Below, in pieces: positions 32,953-42,739 of a DNA stretch of 64,000 nucleotides (position 1 is its first letter; each line of letters opens with the position of its first letter). The notes beneath the pieces were generated by a model. That model searched no databases. It had not been told where the DNA came from and was given only the letters and a program-made list of their open reading frames with translations. The translations under genes were made by a program, and so were the position numbers. This stretch comes from Mycolicibacterium sp. CH28 (lineage in GTDB: Bacteria; Actinomycetota; Actinomycetes; Mycobacteriales; Mycobacteriaceae): the NCBI RefSeq assembly GCF_004745805.1, contig NZ_SRLQ01000013.1:117340-181339 (forward strand). Direction: 5' to 3'.

Positions 32953-34410
32953 ATGGAATCAAGACGAGAAGAAAACAGAATCCACCCCGCGTGGTGGACC
33001 GCGGCGCTCCTGATCTGCATCGTGCTTACCGTCGTGCTGTGCGCGGCGCTGTTCACGCGATCCTTCACCTCCTCGGTGCCAGTGACATTGACCTCCGATC
33101 GCGCGGGGCTGGTGATGGACCCCGGGAACAAGGTCAAGCTGAACGGTGTCCAAGTGGGTCGAGTGACGACCATTGGCGCTCAGAACGACTCGGTCAGCCT
33201 GCACCTGGACATCGACCCCAGCCAGGTGAAGTACATCCCCGCCAATGTCGAGGCACGGATCAAGGCGAGCACAGCCTTCGGATCGAAGTACGTCGACCTG
33301 ATTGAGCCGAACGACCCTAGCCCGCAACGGATCTCCGCCGGCGCTGTGATCCGGTCCGAGAACGTCAGCACGGAGGTCAACACGGTCTTCCAGGATCTCG
33401 TGAACGTGATCCACCAGATCGATCCAGCCAAGTTGAATGCCGTTCTCGGTGCAATTGCCGAAGGCCTCCGCGGCCAGGGCGGGCGAATCGGTGAGGCCAC
33501 CACCGACGCCAATCAGGTTCTGCTAGCGCTCAACGCGCGCAATGAGACTTCCCGTGAGGATTGGAAGGCCTTCAAGGGCTTCAGTGACACCTATGCCTCA
33601 GCGGCACAGAACATACTGTCCGTGCTGGACGCCGCCAGCACGACGAGCACCACCATCACCAGGAACGCCAGCGCACTGGATGCTCTGCTACTCAATGCGA
33701 CCGGGTTCGCCCACAGTGGCATTGGCGTGCTGGGTCCGAACAAGGACAACCTCGTCACGGCCATCAATGTCGCTGAGCCTACGACGCGGCTGTTGATGAA
33801 GTACAACCCCGAGCTCACCTGTTTACTCGTCGGCGGCAGGAACGCGGTCGACCTCAGCGGTTATGAGGAGGCTGGTGGGGGTGACGGGAAGAGCCTGCTG
33901 GTCGATGCCGCACTACTCCTCGGCGACGACCCATACAAGTACCCCGACAACCTTCCGATCGTCGGCGCCAAGGGCGGCCCTGGGGGGCAGCCGGGATGCG
34001 GCTCACTGCCCGACGTCGCGAAGAACTATCCGCAGCGACAGCTGATCACGAACACCGGGTGGGGCACAGGCCTGGATCTTCGGCCAAACCCCGGAATCGG
34101 ATTCCCCGGCTACGCGGACTACTTCCCCTCCACCCGAGGGGTGCCCGCGCCGCCCAGTATCCGCAATCCGGGAGGTGCAGCGCCGGGACCGGTTCCGTAT
34201 CCGGGGGCGCCCCCATACGGTGCAGCACAGTATGCGCCGGACGGAACGCCGCTGTATCCGGGCCTTCCGCCGGCGCCACCGCCAGGCGCGCCCCGCGAAG
34301 ACCCGGTGGTTCCCGGACAGGAGCCGTTCGTCGTCCCGGTGCCCGGCCAGATGCAACCAACACCCACCGCGAACCCGCCGCTGGCCGATCAGGGAACGCC
34401 GCCGTCGTGA
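32953..34410 (+). CDS. mceA: Mce-family protein, MceA position
   Basis: A 485-residue MCE-domain protein. One N-terminal membrane helix (about 15-38, LLICIVLTVVLCAALF) is followed by the MlaD/MCE domain (~42-125, with GLVMDPGNKVKLNGVQVGRV). A helical Mce core and a Pro/Gly-rich tail (from ~390) follow. Mce proteins form the periplasmic tunnel that carries lipids to the permease. It starts 4 bp after yrbEB. Confidence 0.92.
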   Translation: MESRREENRIHPAWWTAALLICIVLTVVLCAALFTRSFTSSVPVTLTSDRAGLVMDPGNKVKLNGVQVGRVTTIGAQNDSVSLHLDIDPSQVKYIPANVEARIKASTAFGSKYVDLIEPNDPSPQRISAGAVIRSENVSTEVNTVFQDLVNVIHQIDPAKLNAVLGAIAEGLRGQGGRIGEATTDANQVLLALNARNETSREDWKAFKGFSDTYASAAQNILSVLDAASTTSTTITRNASALDALLLNATGFAHSGIGVLGPNKDNLVTAINVAEPTTRLLMKYNPELTCLLVGGRNAVDLSGYEEAGGGDGKSLLVDAALLLGDDPYKYPDNLPIVGAKGGPGGQPGCGSLPDVAKNYPQRQLITNTGWGTGLDLRPNPGIGFPGYADYFPSTRGVPAPPSIRNPGGAAPGPVPYPGAPPYGAAQYAPDGTPLYPGLPPAPPPGAPREDPVVPGQEPFVVPVPGQMQPTPTANPPLADQGTPPS

Positions 34411-34450
34411 TCGATCGTCGCAGTGAAACGAGACTCGAAAGGCTCGGACC

Positions 34451-35479
34451 GTGAGAGATAACCTGGGGGGCGCCGTCTGGCGCCTGGTCATCTTCGTCGC
34501 TGTTTGTTTGACCGGTACGGTCGCGCTCATCGCGATATTCGGGCAGTTGCGATTCGACAGCGGCGAGTCTTACAACGCCGTCTTCAGCAACATCACCGGA
34601 CTGAAGGGCGGCAATTTCGTTCGAATCGCCGGCGTCGAGGTGGGCAAGGTCGAGAAAGTCGCGGTCAATCGCGACATGACCGTGAATGTCCGGTTCAAGG
34701 TGAACGATCCGGTGGTACTCACCGAGGGCAGCAGAGCTGTCATCCGTTACGACAACCTCATCGGCGGTCGCTATCTGGCGATCGAGGACAGCACCGGTAG
34801 CACAAAGAGACTGCAACCGGGTCAAACGATTCCGCTGACCCGGACCGCGCCTGCGCTCGACCTTGACGCCCTCATTGGCGGATTTCGGCCGTTGTTTCAG
34901 GCGTTGGATCCGGTACAGGTCAACGCGTTGTCAGGCCAGCTGATCCAGGTCCTCCAGGGCGAGGGCGGCACCATCGGCTCCTTCTTGAGTCAGACCGCCG
35001 CGCTGACCAATACCTTGGCCAATCGCGATCAACTCGTCGGCGAGGTCGTCACGAACCTCAACATCGTGCTGGGTTCGCTCGGTGATCAGAGCGGTCAGTT
35101 CGCCAAGGCCGTGGACTCGCTGTCCACCTTGGTCGGCACCCTGGCCGACCGGCGAGTCGATATCAGCAATGCGATCGCGCACGGCAACGCCGCCTCGGCC
35201 TCATTGGCCGACATGCTCTCCCAGCTGCGGACGCCGGCGAAGAAGGTTGTCACCGAACTCGACCGTACGGCGGGCATCGTGGTGGCCGATCACGACTACT
35301 TCGACGATCTGTTGAAAACACTGCCCGACGCGTATGCGGCGCTGGACCGTCAAGGCCTCTACGGTGACTTCTTCAGCTTCTACCTGTGTGACGTGGTTCT
35401 GAAGGTGAATGGCAAGGGCGGACAACCGGTTTACATCAAAGTTGCCGGCCAGTCTTCGGGGCGGTGCACTCCCCGATGA
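34451..35479 (+). CDS. mceB: Mce-family protein, MceB position
   Basis: A 342-residue MCE protein. An N-terminal helix (residues ~11-30) and the MCE domain (GLKGGNFVRIAGVEVGKVEK) precede a helical region and end in a Cys-containing segment, as usual for MceB. There is no long Pro-rich tail. The GTG start is used; the stop overlaps the start of the next gene. Confidence 0.92.
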   Translation: MRDNLGGAVWRLVIFVAVCLTGTVALIAIFGQLRFDSGESYNAVFSNITGLKGGNFVRIAGVEVGKVEKVAVNRDMTVNVRFKVNDPVVLTEGSRAVIRYDNLIGGRYLAIEDSTGSTKRLQPGQTIPLTRTAPALDLDALIGGFRPLFQALDPVQVNALSGQLIQVLQGEGGTIGSFLSQTAALTNTLANRDQLVGEVVTNLNIVLGSLGDQSGQFAKAVDSLSTLVGTLADRRVDISNAIAHGNAASASLADMLSQLRTPAKKVVTELDRTAGIVVADHDYFDDLLKTLPDAYAALDRQGLYGDFFSFYLCDVVLKVNGKGGQPVYIKVAGQSSGRCTPR

Positions 35480-36867
35480 AGCCATTCAGTGAACGTAACC
35501 CTCTCGTCGTCGGAACGGTTGGCCTGATCCTCACGGTCGCTGTGGTGCTTGCCGCGTTGAACTACAGGAGCCTGCCCTTCATCAGTCAGAGCAAGAGCTA
35601 TTCGGCGTACTTCGTCGAAGCGGGCGGGTTGAAGCCGGGTGCAGCAGTAGAGGTGTCGGGAGCCGAAGTGGGACACGTCGAGAGCATCTCACTCGAAGAA
35701 CCGCAGGTCTTGGTCAAGTTTGACGTCGACGATGACATCCGGGTCGGCGATCGCACCGAGGCGGCCGTGAAGACGAAGAGCCTGTTGGGCACGAAGTTCC
35801 TGGAGATCGCCCCGCGGGGTGACGGAAGTCAATCGGGGCCGATACCGGAAGACCGCACCACACCGGCGTACCAATTGCCTGATGCACTAGGTGATCTCAC
35901 CACGGCCATTAGCGGGCTCAACACCGATCAAGTGTCGAATTCGTTGGCGGTGTTGTCGGCCACCTTTGCGGATACACCACCGGAGCTGAAGATCGCCGTC
36001 GAGGGGGTCGCCAGATTCTCGGACACGCTGAACCGGCGCGACGACAAACTTCGCAAGCTGTTGGAGAATGCCAACAACGCCACGGGCGTGCTCGCTGAGC
36101 GAAGCCGCCAGGTCGTCAGCCTCATCGAGGACACCAACGCACTTCTGGCTCAACTCCGCACCGAAAGCGACGCTCTGGATGAGTTGTCATCCAATCTGAC
36201 GGCGTTCTTCGATCAGATCAAAGGCGCCATCGGCGACAATCGACACACGTTGAAGCCGGCGTTGGAGAAGCTCAATGGCGTACTCGCCATCCTCGACAAC
36301 CGCAAAGAGCAGGTCCAGAAGGCCATCAAGGGGCTCAACGTCTATGCGATGTCACTGGGGGAGTCTGTGTCGGCGGGCCCCTTCTTCAAGGCCTATGTGG
36401 TCAACCTGATTCCGGGCCAGTTCTCGCAGCCGTTCATCGACGCTGCTTTCTCGGACCTTGGTTTGGATCCGAACGTGCTGTTGCCGTCCCAGCGGGTCGA
36501 CCCGCCCGTCGGCCAACCGGGCACACCCGCACTGCCGGTGCCGTACCCGCGTACGGGGCAGGGTGGAGAGCCGAATCTCACTTTGCCGGACGCGATTACC
36601 GGGTCGCAGGGCGACCAGGGATGCGGCCCGCCCGGGCTGCCGTTGCCCGGCCCAACAGGCTGCTACCCGTACCGAACGCCATTACCGGCTCCGCCGCCCG
36701 GCGGGCCGCCACCGGGCCCGCCGGCCCCGGCCCCCGCCGGCCTGGGCTCGACACCTGGACCGACTCCCAGCCCCGTCCTGGTGGAGCCCGGGCCGCGGTC
36801 CCCGGTCCCGCCGGTGCCGAATGAGGCTGGCCCAGAGCAACAATCGCCGGCAGGAGCAGGGCAATGA
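35476..36867 (+). CDS. mceC: Mce-family protein, MceC position
   Basis: A 463-residue MCE protein starting at the ATG that overlaps the mceB stop; a GTG 12 bp upstream is also in frame. A helix near residues 12-30, the MCE domain (GLKPGAAVEVSGAEVGHVES), a coiled helical region and a long Pro-rich C-terminal tail (from about 350) are visible. Confidence 0.92.
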   Translation: MKPFSERNPLVVGTVGLILTVAVVLAALNYRSLPFISQSKSYSAYFVEAGGLKPGAAVEVSGAEVGHVESISLEEPQVLVKFDVDDDIRVGDRTEAAVKTKSLLGTKFLEIAPRGDGSQSGPIPEDRTTPAYQLPDALGDLTTAISGLNTDQVSNSLAVLSATFADTPPELKIAVEGVARFSDTLNRRDDKLRKLLENANNATGVLAERSRQVVSLIEDTNALLAQLRTESDALDELSSNLTAFFDQIKGAIGDNRHTLKPALEKLNGVLAILDNRKEQVQKAIKGLNVYAMSLGESVSAGPFFKAYVVNLIPGQFSQPFIDAAFSDLGLDPNVLLPSQRVDPPVGQPGTPALPVPYPRTGQGGEPNLTLPDAITGSQGDQGCGPPGLPLPGPTGCYPYRTPLPAPPPGGPPPGPPAPAPAGLGSTPGPTPSPVLVEPGPRSPVPPVPNEAGPEQQSPAGAGQ

Positions 36868-38192
36868 GTCAATCGTCACGACGTGGCCGCAGTATCGCGG
36901 TGATGTTCATCGTCGGAGTCCTCATCTGCGGTGCGTTCGTCGCGTTCGACCTCACACGGGCGGCGAACAAGACGCGAATCACAGCCTATTTCGCCAACAG
37001 CAACGGCATCTTCGTCGGAGACGAAGTCAGTATCGCCGGCGTGGCCGTCGGCAGAATCGACAGCATCGAACCGGAGCCGCTACGTGCCAAGATCACGTTA
37101 TCGGTCGATGGCCAGTACAAGATTCCCGCGGACACCAAGGCAGTGATCATGTCGCCGGCGCTGGTCACCTCCCGCGCGATTCAGTTGACCCCGGCGTACC
37201 GCGGGGGCCCCGTTCTGCAGGACGGCGCGGTGATCCCCGAGAGTCGCACAGCGGTGCCGGTCGAGTTCGACGACCTCCGGCGTCAGCTGGAAAGGCTGAC
37301 CGACACGTTGCAACCCACCGCGCCGGGAGGCGTCAGCACCCTGGGCTCCTTCATCAACACCGCCGCGGGCAATCTTCGTGGCCAGGGTGCAGATATCCAC
37401 GACACGATCGTCAAGCTCTCGCAGGCATTCTCGGCGCTCGGAGACCACAGTAAGGACATCTTCAGCACCGTGAAGAACCTCTCCATCTTGGTTTCGGCAC
37501 TCCAGTCGAGCACCGATCTCATGCGAGAGCTGAATCGAAACCTCGCTGCGACAACGGGGTTGCTCACTGATGATCACAACGAGGTAGGAAACGCCGTGTC
37601 GTCGATCGACTCGGCGGTCGGCGATGTGCAGAGCTTCATCTCCGAGAATCGAGAGACGATCGGTACGACCTCGGACAAGCTGGCGTCGGTGACGACCGCC
37701 TTGACTGACAGCCTCGATGACATCAAGCAAACGCTGCACGTCGCGCCGGGAACCCTTCAGAACTACGTCAATATCTACCAACCCGCGCAGGGCACGCTGT
37801 CCGGGGCGTTGGCGATCAACAATTTCGCCAATCCGATCAGCTTCCTCTGCGGCGCGATCCAAGCAGCCTCGAGGCTGAGCGCCGAACAATCGGCGAAATT
37901 GTGCGTGCAGTATCTGGCTCCGATCATCAAGAACCGCCAGTACAACTTTCCTCCGCTCGGTCAGAACCTGTTCGTCGGCGCCTCGGCGCGGCCCAACGAG
38001 GTCACCTACAGCGAGGATTGGATGCGGCCCGACTACGTACCGCCGGCGCCGGTTCCCGCTGCGGCGCCGTCAGATGCGCCGGCGTCCCCGTCCAGCGGTG
38101 CTGCTAGTCCGCCGCTGCCTGCCGAAGCGCAACCCACCAGTCCCGAGCAAGGGTTGAGGGGCATGATGGCGCCTCCCGGAGGAGGATCATGA
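36864..38192 (+). CDS. mceD: Mce-family protein, MceD position
   Basis: A 442-residue MCE protein. It has an N-terminal helix (residues ~9-30), the MCE domain (GIFVGDEVSIAGVAVGRIDS), helical repeats around 150-290 and a Pro/Ala-rich tail. It overlaps mceC by ATGA. Confidence 0.92.
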   Translation: MSQSSRRGRSIAVMFIVGVLICGAFVAFDLTRAANKTRITAYFANSNGIFVGDEVSIAGVAVGRIDSIEPEPLRAKITLSVDGQYKIPADTKAVIMSPALVTSRAIQLTPAYRGGPVLQDGAVIPESRTAVPVEFDDLRRQLERLTDTLQPTAPGGVSTLGSFINTAAGNLRGQGADIHDTIVKLSQAFSALGDHSKDIFSTVKNLSILVSALQSSTDLMRELNRNLAATTGLLTDDHNEVGNAVSSIDSAVGDVQSFISENRETIGTTSDKLASVTTALTDSLDDIKQTLHVAPGTLQNYVNIYQPAQGTLSGALAINNFANPISFLCGAIQAASRLSAEQSAKLCVQYLAPIIKNRQYNFPPLGQNLFVGASARPNEVTYSEDWMRPDYVPPAPVPAAAPSDAPASPSSGAASPPLPAEAQPTSPEQGLRGMMAPPGGGS

Positions 38193-39328
38193 CTACGGGA
38201 TTCAGCAAGCGGCTGACCGGTGGACTCATCCTCCTCGCAGTCACCGCAGGACTACCTGGTTGTGGTTGGCGCGGGTTGAACTCCTTGCCTTTGCCAGGTA
38301 CCGAAGGTGGCGGTCCCGGTGCGTATACGGTGCAAGCTCAACTGCCGAACGTCGCTAATATCCAGCCCAATTCGCGCGTGCAGATCGGCGACGTGACAGT
38401 CGGCAACGTCACCGGAATCGAGCTGCAGGGCGACCACGCGTTGGTGACTATGACGCTCAACGGCAACGTGAAGCTGCCCGCCAACGCGACCGCGACGATC
38501 GGTCAGACCAGCCTGCTGGGCTCCCTGCATATCGAATTGGCAGCACCGGCCAACGCTGCGCCGCAAGGAGAACTCCATTCGGGGTCGCTGATCTCGCTGA
38601 CGTCGGGACGTGGCTATCCGTCCACCGAGCAGACTCTGGCCGCGATATCGGTACTGCTCAACGGGGGAGGAATCGGCCATATTCAGGAGATCACCGCGGC
38701 TCTGAGTACGGCCTTCTCCGGTAGGGAGAACGACCTACGCAGCCTCATCGAGCAACTCGACCAGTTCATCGCCAATGTCAACAGCCAAACCGACGACATC
38801 ATCGCCGCCACTGACAGCCTGAACCATCTCGTCAGTCAGGTCGCCGATCAGAAGGCCGTCGTCGACAAGGCACTCCAGACGATTCCTGATGCGCTGAGCA
38901 CCCTGAAGGACCAGCGCCAGCACCTCTCCGACGCCGTCGACATGCTCGGAAAGTTCGCCGCCCTCGTGAACGACACGACGAACCAAACCAAGGATGCGCT
39001 CGTCAAGGAGCTCAAAGACCTTGGTCCGGTGCTGGAATCACTGGCCAACGCGGGCCCTGCGTTGACCCGGTCGCTGAGCTTCTACAGCACGTTCCCGTTC
39101 GCCAAGGAGACTCTGACCAAATGGTTTCGGGGCGACTACGCCAACCTGACGGCGATCATCGACCTGACCCTGAGTCGACTGGACGCGTCGTTCTTCACCG
39201 GTACCCGATTCGAGGGCAATCTGACGGAGTTGGAGATGCAATGGGGTCGCACCATCGGACAGATGCCGAGTCCCTATACGGCGGGGAACCCGCTTGTCGT
39301 GCCGTATCACACAGACCAGGGGCGTTGA
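38189..39328 (+). CDS. mceE: Mce-family lipoprotein, MceE position
   Basis: A 379-residue MCE protein with a lipoprotein signal: a hydrophobic stretch (LILLAVTAG) and the lipobox LPGC, with Cys at residue 25. This is the lipid-anchored member of the set. The MCE domain (NIQPNSRVQIGDVTVGNVTG) follows. It overlaps mceD by ATGA. Confidence 0.92.
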   Translation: MTTGFSKRLTGGLILLAVTAGLPGCGWRGLNSLPLPGTEGGGPGAYTVQAQLPNVANIQPNSRVQIGDVTVGNVTGIELQGDHALVTMTLNGNVKLPANATATIGQTSLLGSLHIELAAPANAAPQGELHSGSLISLTSGRGYPSTEQTLAAISVLLNGGGIGHIQEITAALSTAFSGRENDLRSLIEQLDQFIANVNSQTDDIIAATDSLNHLVSQVADQKAVVDKALQTIPDALSTLKDQRQHLSDAVDMLGKFAALVNDTTNQTKDALVKELKDLGPVLESLANAGPALTRSLSFYSTFPFAKETLTKWFRGDYANLTAIIDLTLSRLDASFFTGTRFEGNLTELEMQWGRTIGQMPSPYTAGNPLVVPYHTDQGR

Positions 39329-39332
39329 CACC

Positions 39333-40787
39333 GTGCTGACACGCAGAATCAAGATCCAGCTCGTCGTCTTCGTCGCGGTAGCGGTGATTGCGGGCGGCGT
39401 TATGACCATCAGCTTTATTCATGCGCCCGCGCTGCTGTTCGGCATCGGCCACTACGACGTCACGGTCGAATTGCCCAACGCGAGTGGTCTTTACGAGCGC
39501 AGCAATGTGACGTACCGAGGCACCGAAGTTGGTCAGGTGACGTCGGTTGAGCTTACCGACCACGGCGCGCAGGCCGTGATGTCGCTTCGGTCAGATACGA
39601 AGATCCCGTCCGACCTCGACGCCCAGGTGCACAGTCAGACCGCAATCGGTGAACAGTACATCGCTCTGTTGCCGCGCGACGCGGGCTCTGCCCCATTGCG
39701 AAACGGCGACGTGATACCGATGGACCGCACCACCGTGCCCCCGGACATCAGCTCGTTACTGGACGCGACGAGTCGAGGGCTGCAGGCCATTCCAGGCGAC
39801 AACCTCAAGACGGTGGTCGACGAGTCCTACGCCGCCGTAGGAGGTCTCGGGCCGGATCTTGCGCGACTGATCAAAGGTTCGACCGGGTTGGCGATCGACG
39901 CCCGCGCCAATCTGGACCAGCTGACTACATTGATCGACGGCGCGAAACCGGTCCTCGACTCGCAGAACGATACGTCGAGCTCGATCCGGGCCTGGGCGGC
40001 ATCCCTGGCCGACCTCACCGCACAGATGAGGGCGAAAGATGATGCGGTGCAGGGAGTTCTACAGAGGAGCCCGGGAGCCGCCGACGAGGGCCGTAAGTTG
40101 TTCGACAGGCTGCAGCCAACACTGCCCATCGTGCTGGCCAACCTCGTCAGCGTCGGACAGGTAGCGGTCACCTACCGCGACAACCTCGAGCAATTGCTGG
40201 TGCTACTGCCCCAGGGCGCCGCCAGTATGCAAGCGATCGGCGTACCCAACCGGAACACCAAACAGCCCTACCGGGGCGCTTTCCTCAGCTTCAATCTGAA
40301 CCTCAACCTGCCGCCCACGTGCACCACCGGCTTCCTGCCGACACAACAGCAGCGTATTCCGTCAGATGTGGACTATCCGCCGCGCCCGGCGGGCGATTTG
40401 TACTGCCGCGTGCCGCAGGATTCCACGTTCAACGTCCGAGGAGTACGAAATACGCCGTGCGTCACCGTGCCTGGCAAGCGGGCGCCGACGGTCAAGATGT
40501 GCGAGAGCAAAGAGAACTACGTGCCGCTCAACGACGGCTTCAACTGGAAGGGCGACCCCAACGCCACACTGTCTGGACAGTCCGTTCCGCAGCTGGTGTC
40601 GCCGCCGGGGTCAACCGCTCCACCGCCGGCCGAGACGCCCCCACCGCCTCTGGCTACGGCCGCGTACGACCCGGCCACCGGGACGTATGTGGGCCCCGAT
40701 GGGCATGTCTACACGCAGAGCAATCTGGCGCGAAGTCCCGGCAAGGAGCAGACATGGCAGTCGATGATGATTCCACCGGCCGGGTGA
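39333..40787 (+). CDS. mceF: Mce-family protein, MceF position
   Basis: A 484-residue MCE protein. The GTG at 39333 gives LTRRIKIQLVVFVAVAVIAG, a membrane helix right at the N-terminus. The MCE domain contains GLYERSNVTYRGTEVGQVTS. Later a Cys-containing segment and a Pro-rich tail, ending in a YDPATGTYVGPDG-type motif, are seen. It starts 4 bp after mceE and overlaps the next gene by 34 bp. Confidence 0.9.
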   Translation: MLTRRIKIQLVVFVAVAVIAGGVMTISFIHAPALLFGIGHYDVTVELPNASGLYERSNVTYRGTEVGQVTSVELTDHGAQAVMSLRSDTKIPSDLDAQVHSQTAIGEQYIALLPRDAGSAPLRNGDVIPMDRTTVPPDISSLLDATSRGLQAIPGDNLKTVVDESYAAVGGLGPDLARLIKGSTGLAIDARANLDQLTTLIDGAKPVLDSQNDTSSSIRAWAASLADLTAQMRAKDDAVQGVLQRSPGAADEGRKLFDRLQPTLPIVLANLVSVGQVAVTYRDNLEQLLVLLPQGAASMQAIGVPNRNTKQPYRGAFLSFNLNLNLPPTCTTGFLPTQQQRIPSDVDYPPRPAGDLYCRVPQDSTFNVRGVRNTPCVTVPGKRAPTVKMCESKENYVPLNDGFNWKGDPNATLSGQSVPQLVSPPGSTAPPPAETPPPPLATAAYDPATGTYVGPDGHVYTQSNLARSPGKEQTWQSMMIPPAG

Positions 40788-41371
40788 GCACACCGGTGGC
40801 ACACTCCCTCGCCGTCGACGACTCATGTAAGACCGAGTTCGGGAACGAGCCCAGCCCGAATCGCACATCGGTAGTGCGGACGGCCATGCGGGCGCCCGTT
40901 CGGCTGGCGAGCATCGTGGGCGTGGTCATCGTTCTTGCGCTGGCCGGACTGGTCGGACAGCTCGGAGTGCGCGCCTACCAATCTCATCGGAGCGAGATGC
41001 AACGAAATCTCGTCCTGCAGGTTGCCCGTCAAGGTGCCGTGAACCTGACGACCGTCGACTACCAACACGCAGACGCTGATGTCAAGCGAATCCTGGAATC
41101 GGCTACCGGTGCCTTCTACGACGACTTCAGCAAACGGGTCCAGCCATTCATCGACGTGGTCAAGCGGGTCCGATCCAAATCGGTGGGAACAGTGACCGAA
41201 GCAGGTGTGGAGTCCTTGGGCCGCAATGACGCCCAGGTCTTGGTCGCCGTCACCGTCAACACGACCGCCGCAGGTGCGCCCGACCAGCAGCCGCGAGCGT
41301 GGCGAATGCGCATCTCGGTGAGCGGAGCCGGCGCGGACGCCAAGGTGTCGAATGTTGAGTTCGTGCCGTGA
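40754..41371 (+). CDS. Mce-associated membrane protein
   Basis: A 205-residue protein with one helix (about 52-75, LASIVGVVIVLALAGLVGQL) and an NTF2-like extracytoplasmic domain. DVKRILESATGAFYDDFSKR is the typical motif of Mas/Mam proteins that follow mce operons. These proteins stabilise the Mce complex (OrfX/Mas family knowledge). The start ATG lies inside the end of mceF, and the stop overlaps the next start. Confidence 0.88.
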   Translation: MAVDDDSTGRVSTPVAHSLAVDDSCKTEFGNEPSPNRTSVVRTAMRAPVRLASIVGVVIVLALAGLVGQLGVRAYQSHRSEMQRNLVLQVARQGAVNLTTVDYQHADADVKRILESATGAFYDDFSKRVQPFIDVVKRVRSKSVGTVTEAGVESLGRNDAQVLVAVTVNTTAAGAPDQQPRAWRMRISVSGAGADAKVSNVEFVP

Positions 41372-41973
41372 GGATGGCTGTGCAAACCGTGGCGACGATC
41401 GAGGATGTCGACGATGGGTCCGGCGGTGACACCGAAGGCGAGCCGGTAGGGACCCCGTCCGGTGACACCGTTGATCGTTCGCGCCGCAGAAAGTCTGGAT
41501 CGCGCATCGTTGCCTTCGGCGTGCTGCCTGGAGTTGCGCTCGTTCTCGCCTTGGCTGCAGCGTTTCTCAAGTGGCAGGACTCCTCGATCCGAGATGCCGA
41601 CGTTGCCCGGATGGAGTCCGTACAGGCTGCCAGGGACAGCACTGTCGGGATCCTGTCGTATGGAGCCGATACCGCCGAAAAGGAACTGGGCGCGGCTCGC
41701 AGCCGGCTGACCGGCGCGTTCCAGGAGTCCTATTCGTCCCTCATCCGCGACGTCGTCATCCCGGGCGCAAAGCAACGACAGATTTCGACAGTTGCCACCG
41801 TCCCCGCTGCAGCATCGGTGTCGGCGGACCTCAATCATGGGGTTGTTCTCGTCTTCGTCAACCAGGCCGCGACGGCGGGCAGCGATGCGCCCACCGACAC
41901 CGCTTCGACTGTTCGGGTGACACTCGACAACGTCGACGGTCACTGGCTGGTGTCGAAGTTCGATCCGATCTGA
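41368..41973 (+). CDS. Second Mce-associated membrane protein
   Basis: A 201-residue relative of the gene before it: an acidic/basic cytosolic N-terminus, one helix (about 50-68, LPGVALVLALAAAFLKW) and an extracytoplasmic domain with RSRLTGAFQESY and the ending LVSKFDPI, typical of this group. The GTG start overlaps the stop of the previous gene. Confidence 0.87.
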   Translation: MRMAVQTVATIEDVDDGSGGDTEGEPVGTPSGDTVDRSRRRKSGSRIVAFGVLPGVALVLALAAAFLKWQDSSIRDADVARMESVQAARDSTVGILSYGADTAEKELGAARSRLTGAFQESYSSLIRDVVIPGAKQRQISTVATVPAAASVSADLNHGVVLVFVNQAATAGSDAPTDTASTVRVTLDNVDGHWLVSKFDPI

Positions 41974-42066
41974 TCTTGATCTTGCCCACGACATCACGAC
42001 AGACTTCGCCAGGTGACTTCCTGCCTGGCTCCGAAGTCGGCCGCACGCATTGGATTTGGAGAAGAG

Positions 42067-42582
42067 ATGAGTGTGTTTCCGGTATTGCGACGGGTCGGAT
42101 CGAAGGGCCGTTGCGTGGCGTGGCTCGTCGCGGCGATCTCTGCGTCGGGCGCGACGGTCGCCATGCCGACAGCGCACGCGGATAACAAGCGACTCAACAA
42201 CGGCGTAGTCGCCAACGTATACACGGTCCAGCACCAAGCCGGCTGCACGACGGACATTCACGTCAACCCGCAGCTGCGCCTGGCGGCACAGTGGCACACC
42301 GCCGATCTGCTCAACAACCGAAGCCTGGACAGCGACACCGGTTCCGACGGTTCCACACCGCAAGCCCGCGGGGCTGCGGCCGGGTTCCGCGGCAATGTGT
42401 CCGAAACGGTGGCCGTCAATCCGGCGTTGGCCATCAGCGGTATCGAGTTGATCAACCAGTGGTATAACAACCCGGCCTACCTGGCGATCATGCAGGACTG
42501 CGCCAACACAGAAATCGGTGTGTGGTCTGAAAGTAGCTTGGACCGCACGGTCGTGGTCGCGGTGTACGGGCAACCCGGCTGA
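42067..42582 (+). CDS. Secreted CAP-domain protein
   Basis: A 171-residue exported protein. A signal peptide (about 1-36, with VAWLVAAISASGATVAMP and a cleavage site after AHA) precedes a short CAP/SCP-like domain with LRLAAQWHTADLL and GFRGNVSETVA. Two Cys could form a disulfide. The function in mycobacteria is not known; several relatives are near mce genes (recollection). The ATG at 42067 follows GGAGAAGAG. Confidence 0.75.
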   Translation: MSVFPVLRRVGSKGRCVAWLVAAISASGATVAMPTAHADNKRLNNGVVANVYTVQHQAGCTTDIHVNPQLRLAAQWHTADLLNNRSLDSDTGSDGSTPQARGAAAGFRGNVSETVAVNPALAISGIELINQWYNNPAYLAIMQDCANTEIGVWSESSLDRTVVVAVYGQPG

Positions 42583-42739
42583 ATCGCGGCCTTCCCGTGA
42601 TCACGACAGCCGACCGGGACATCCTGAACGGCATGCCTTCGTGGGATCCCTACGGCAGCCTTCTCGTCGGGCGGGAAGCGCCGAAGCAAGCGGGCGTAGC
42701 AAGTTGACATCGACAGAAGCGCGAAGGAGTCCACGCAAC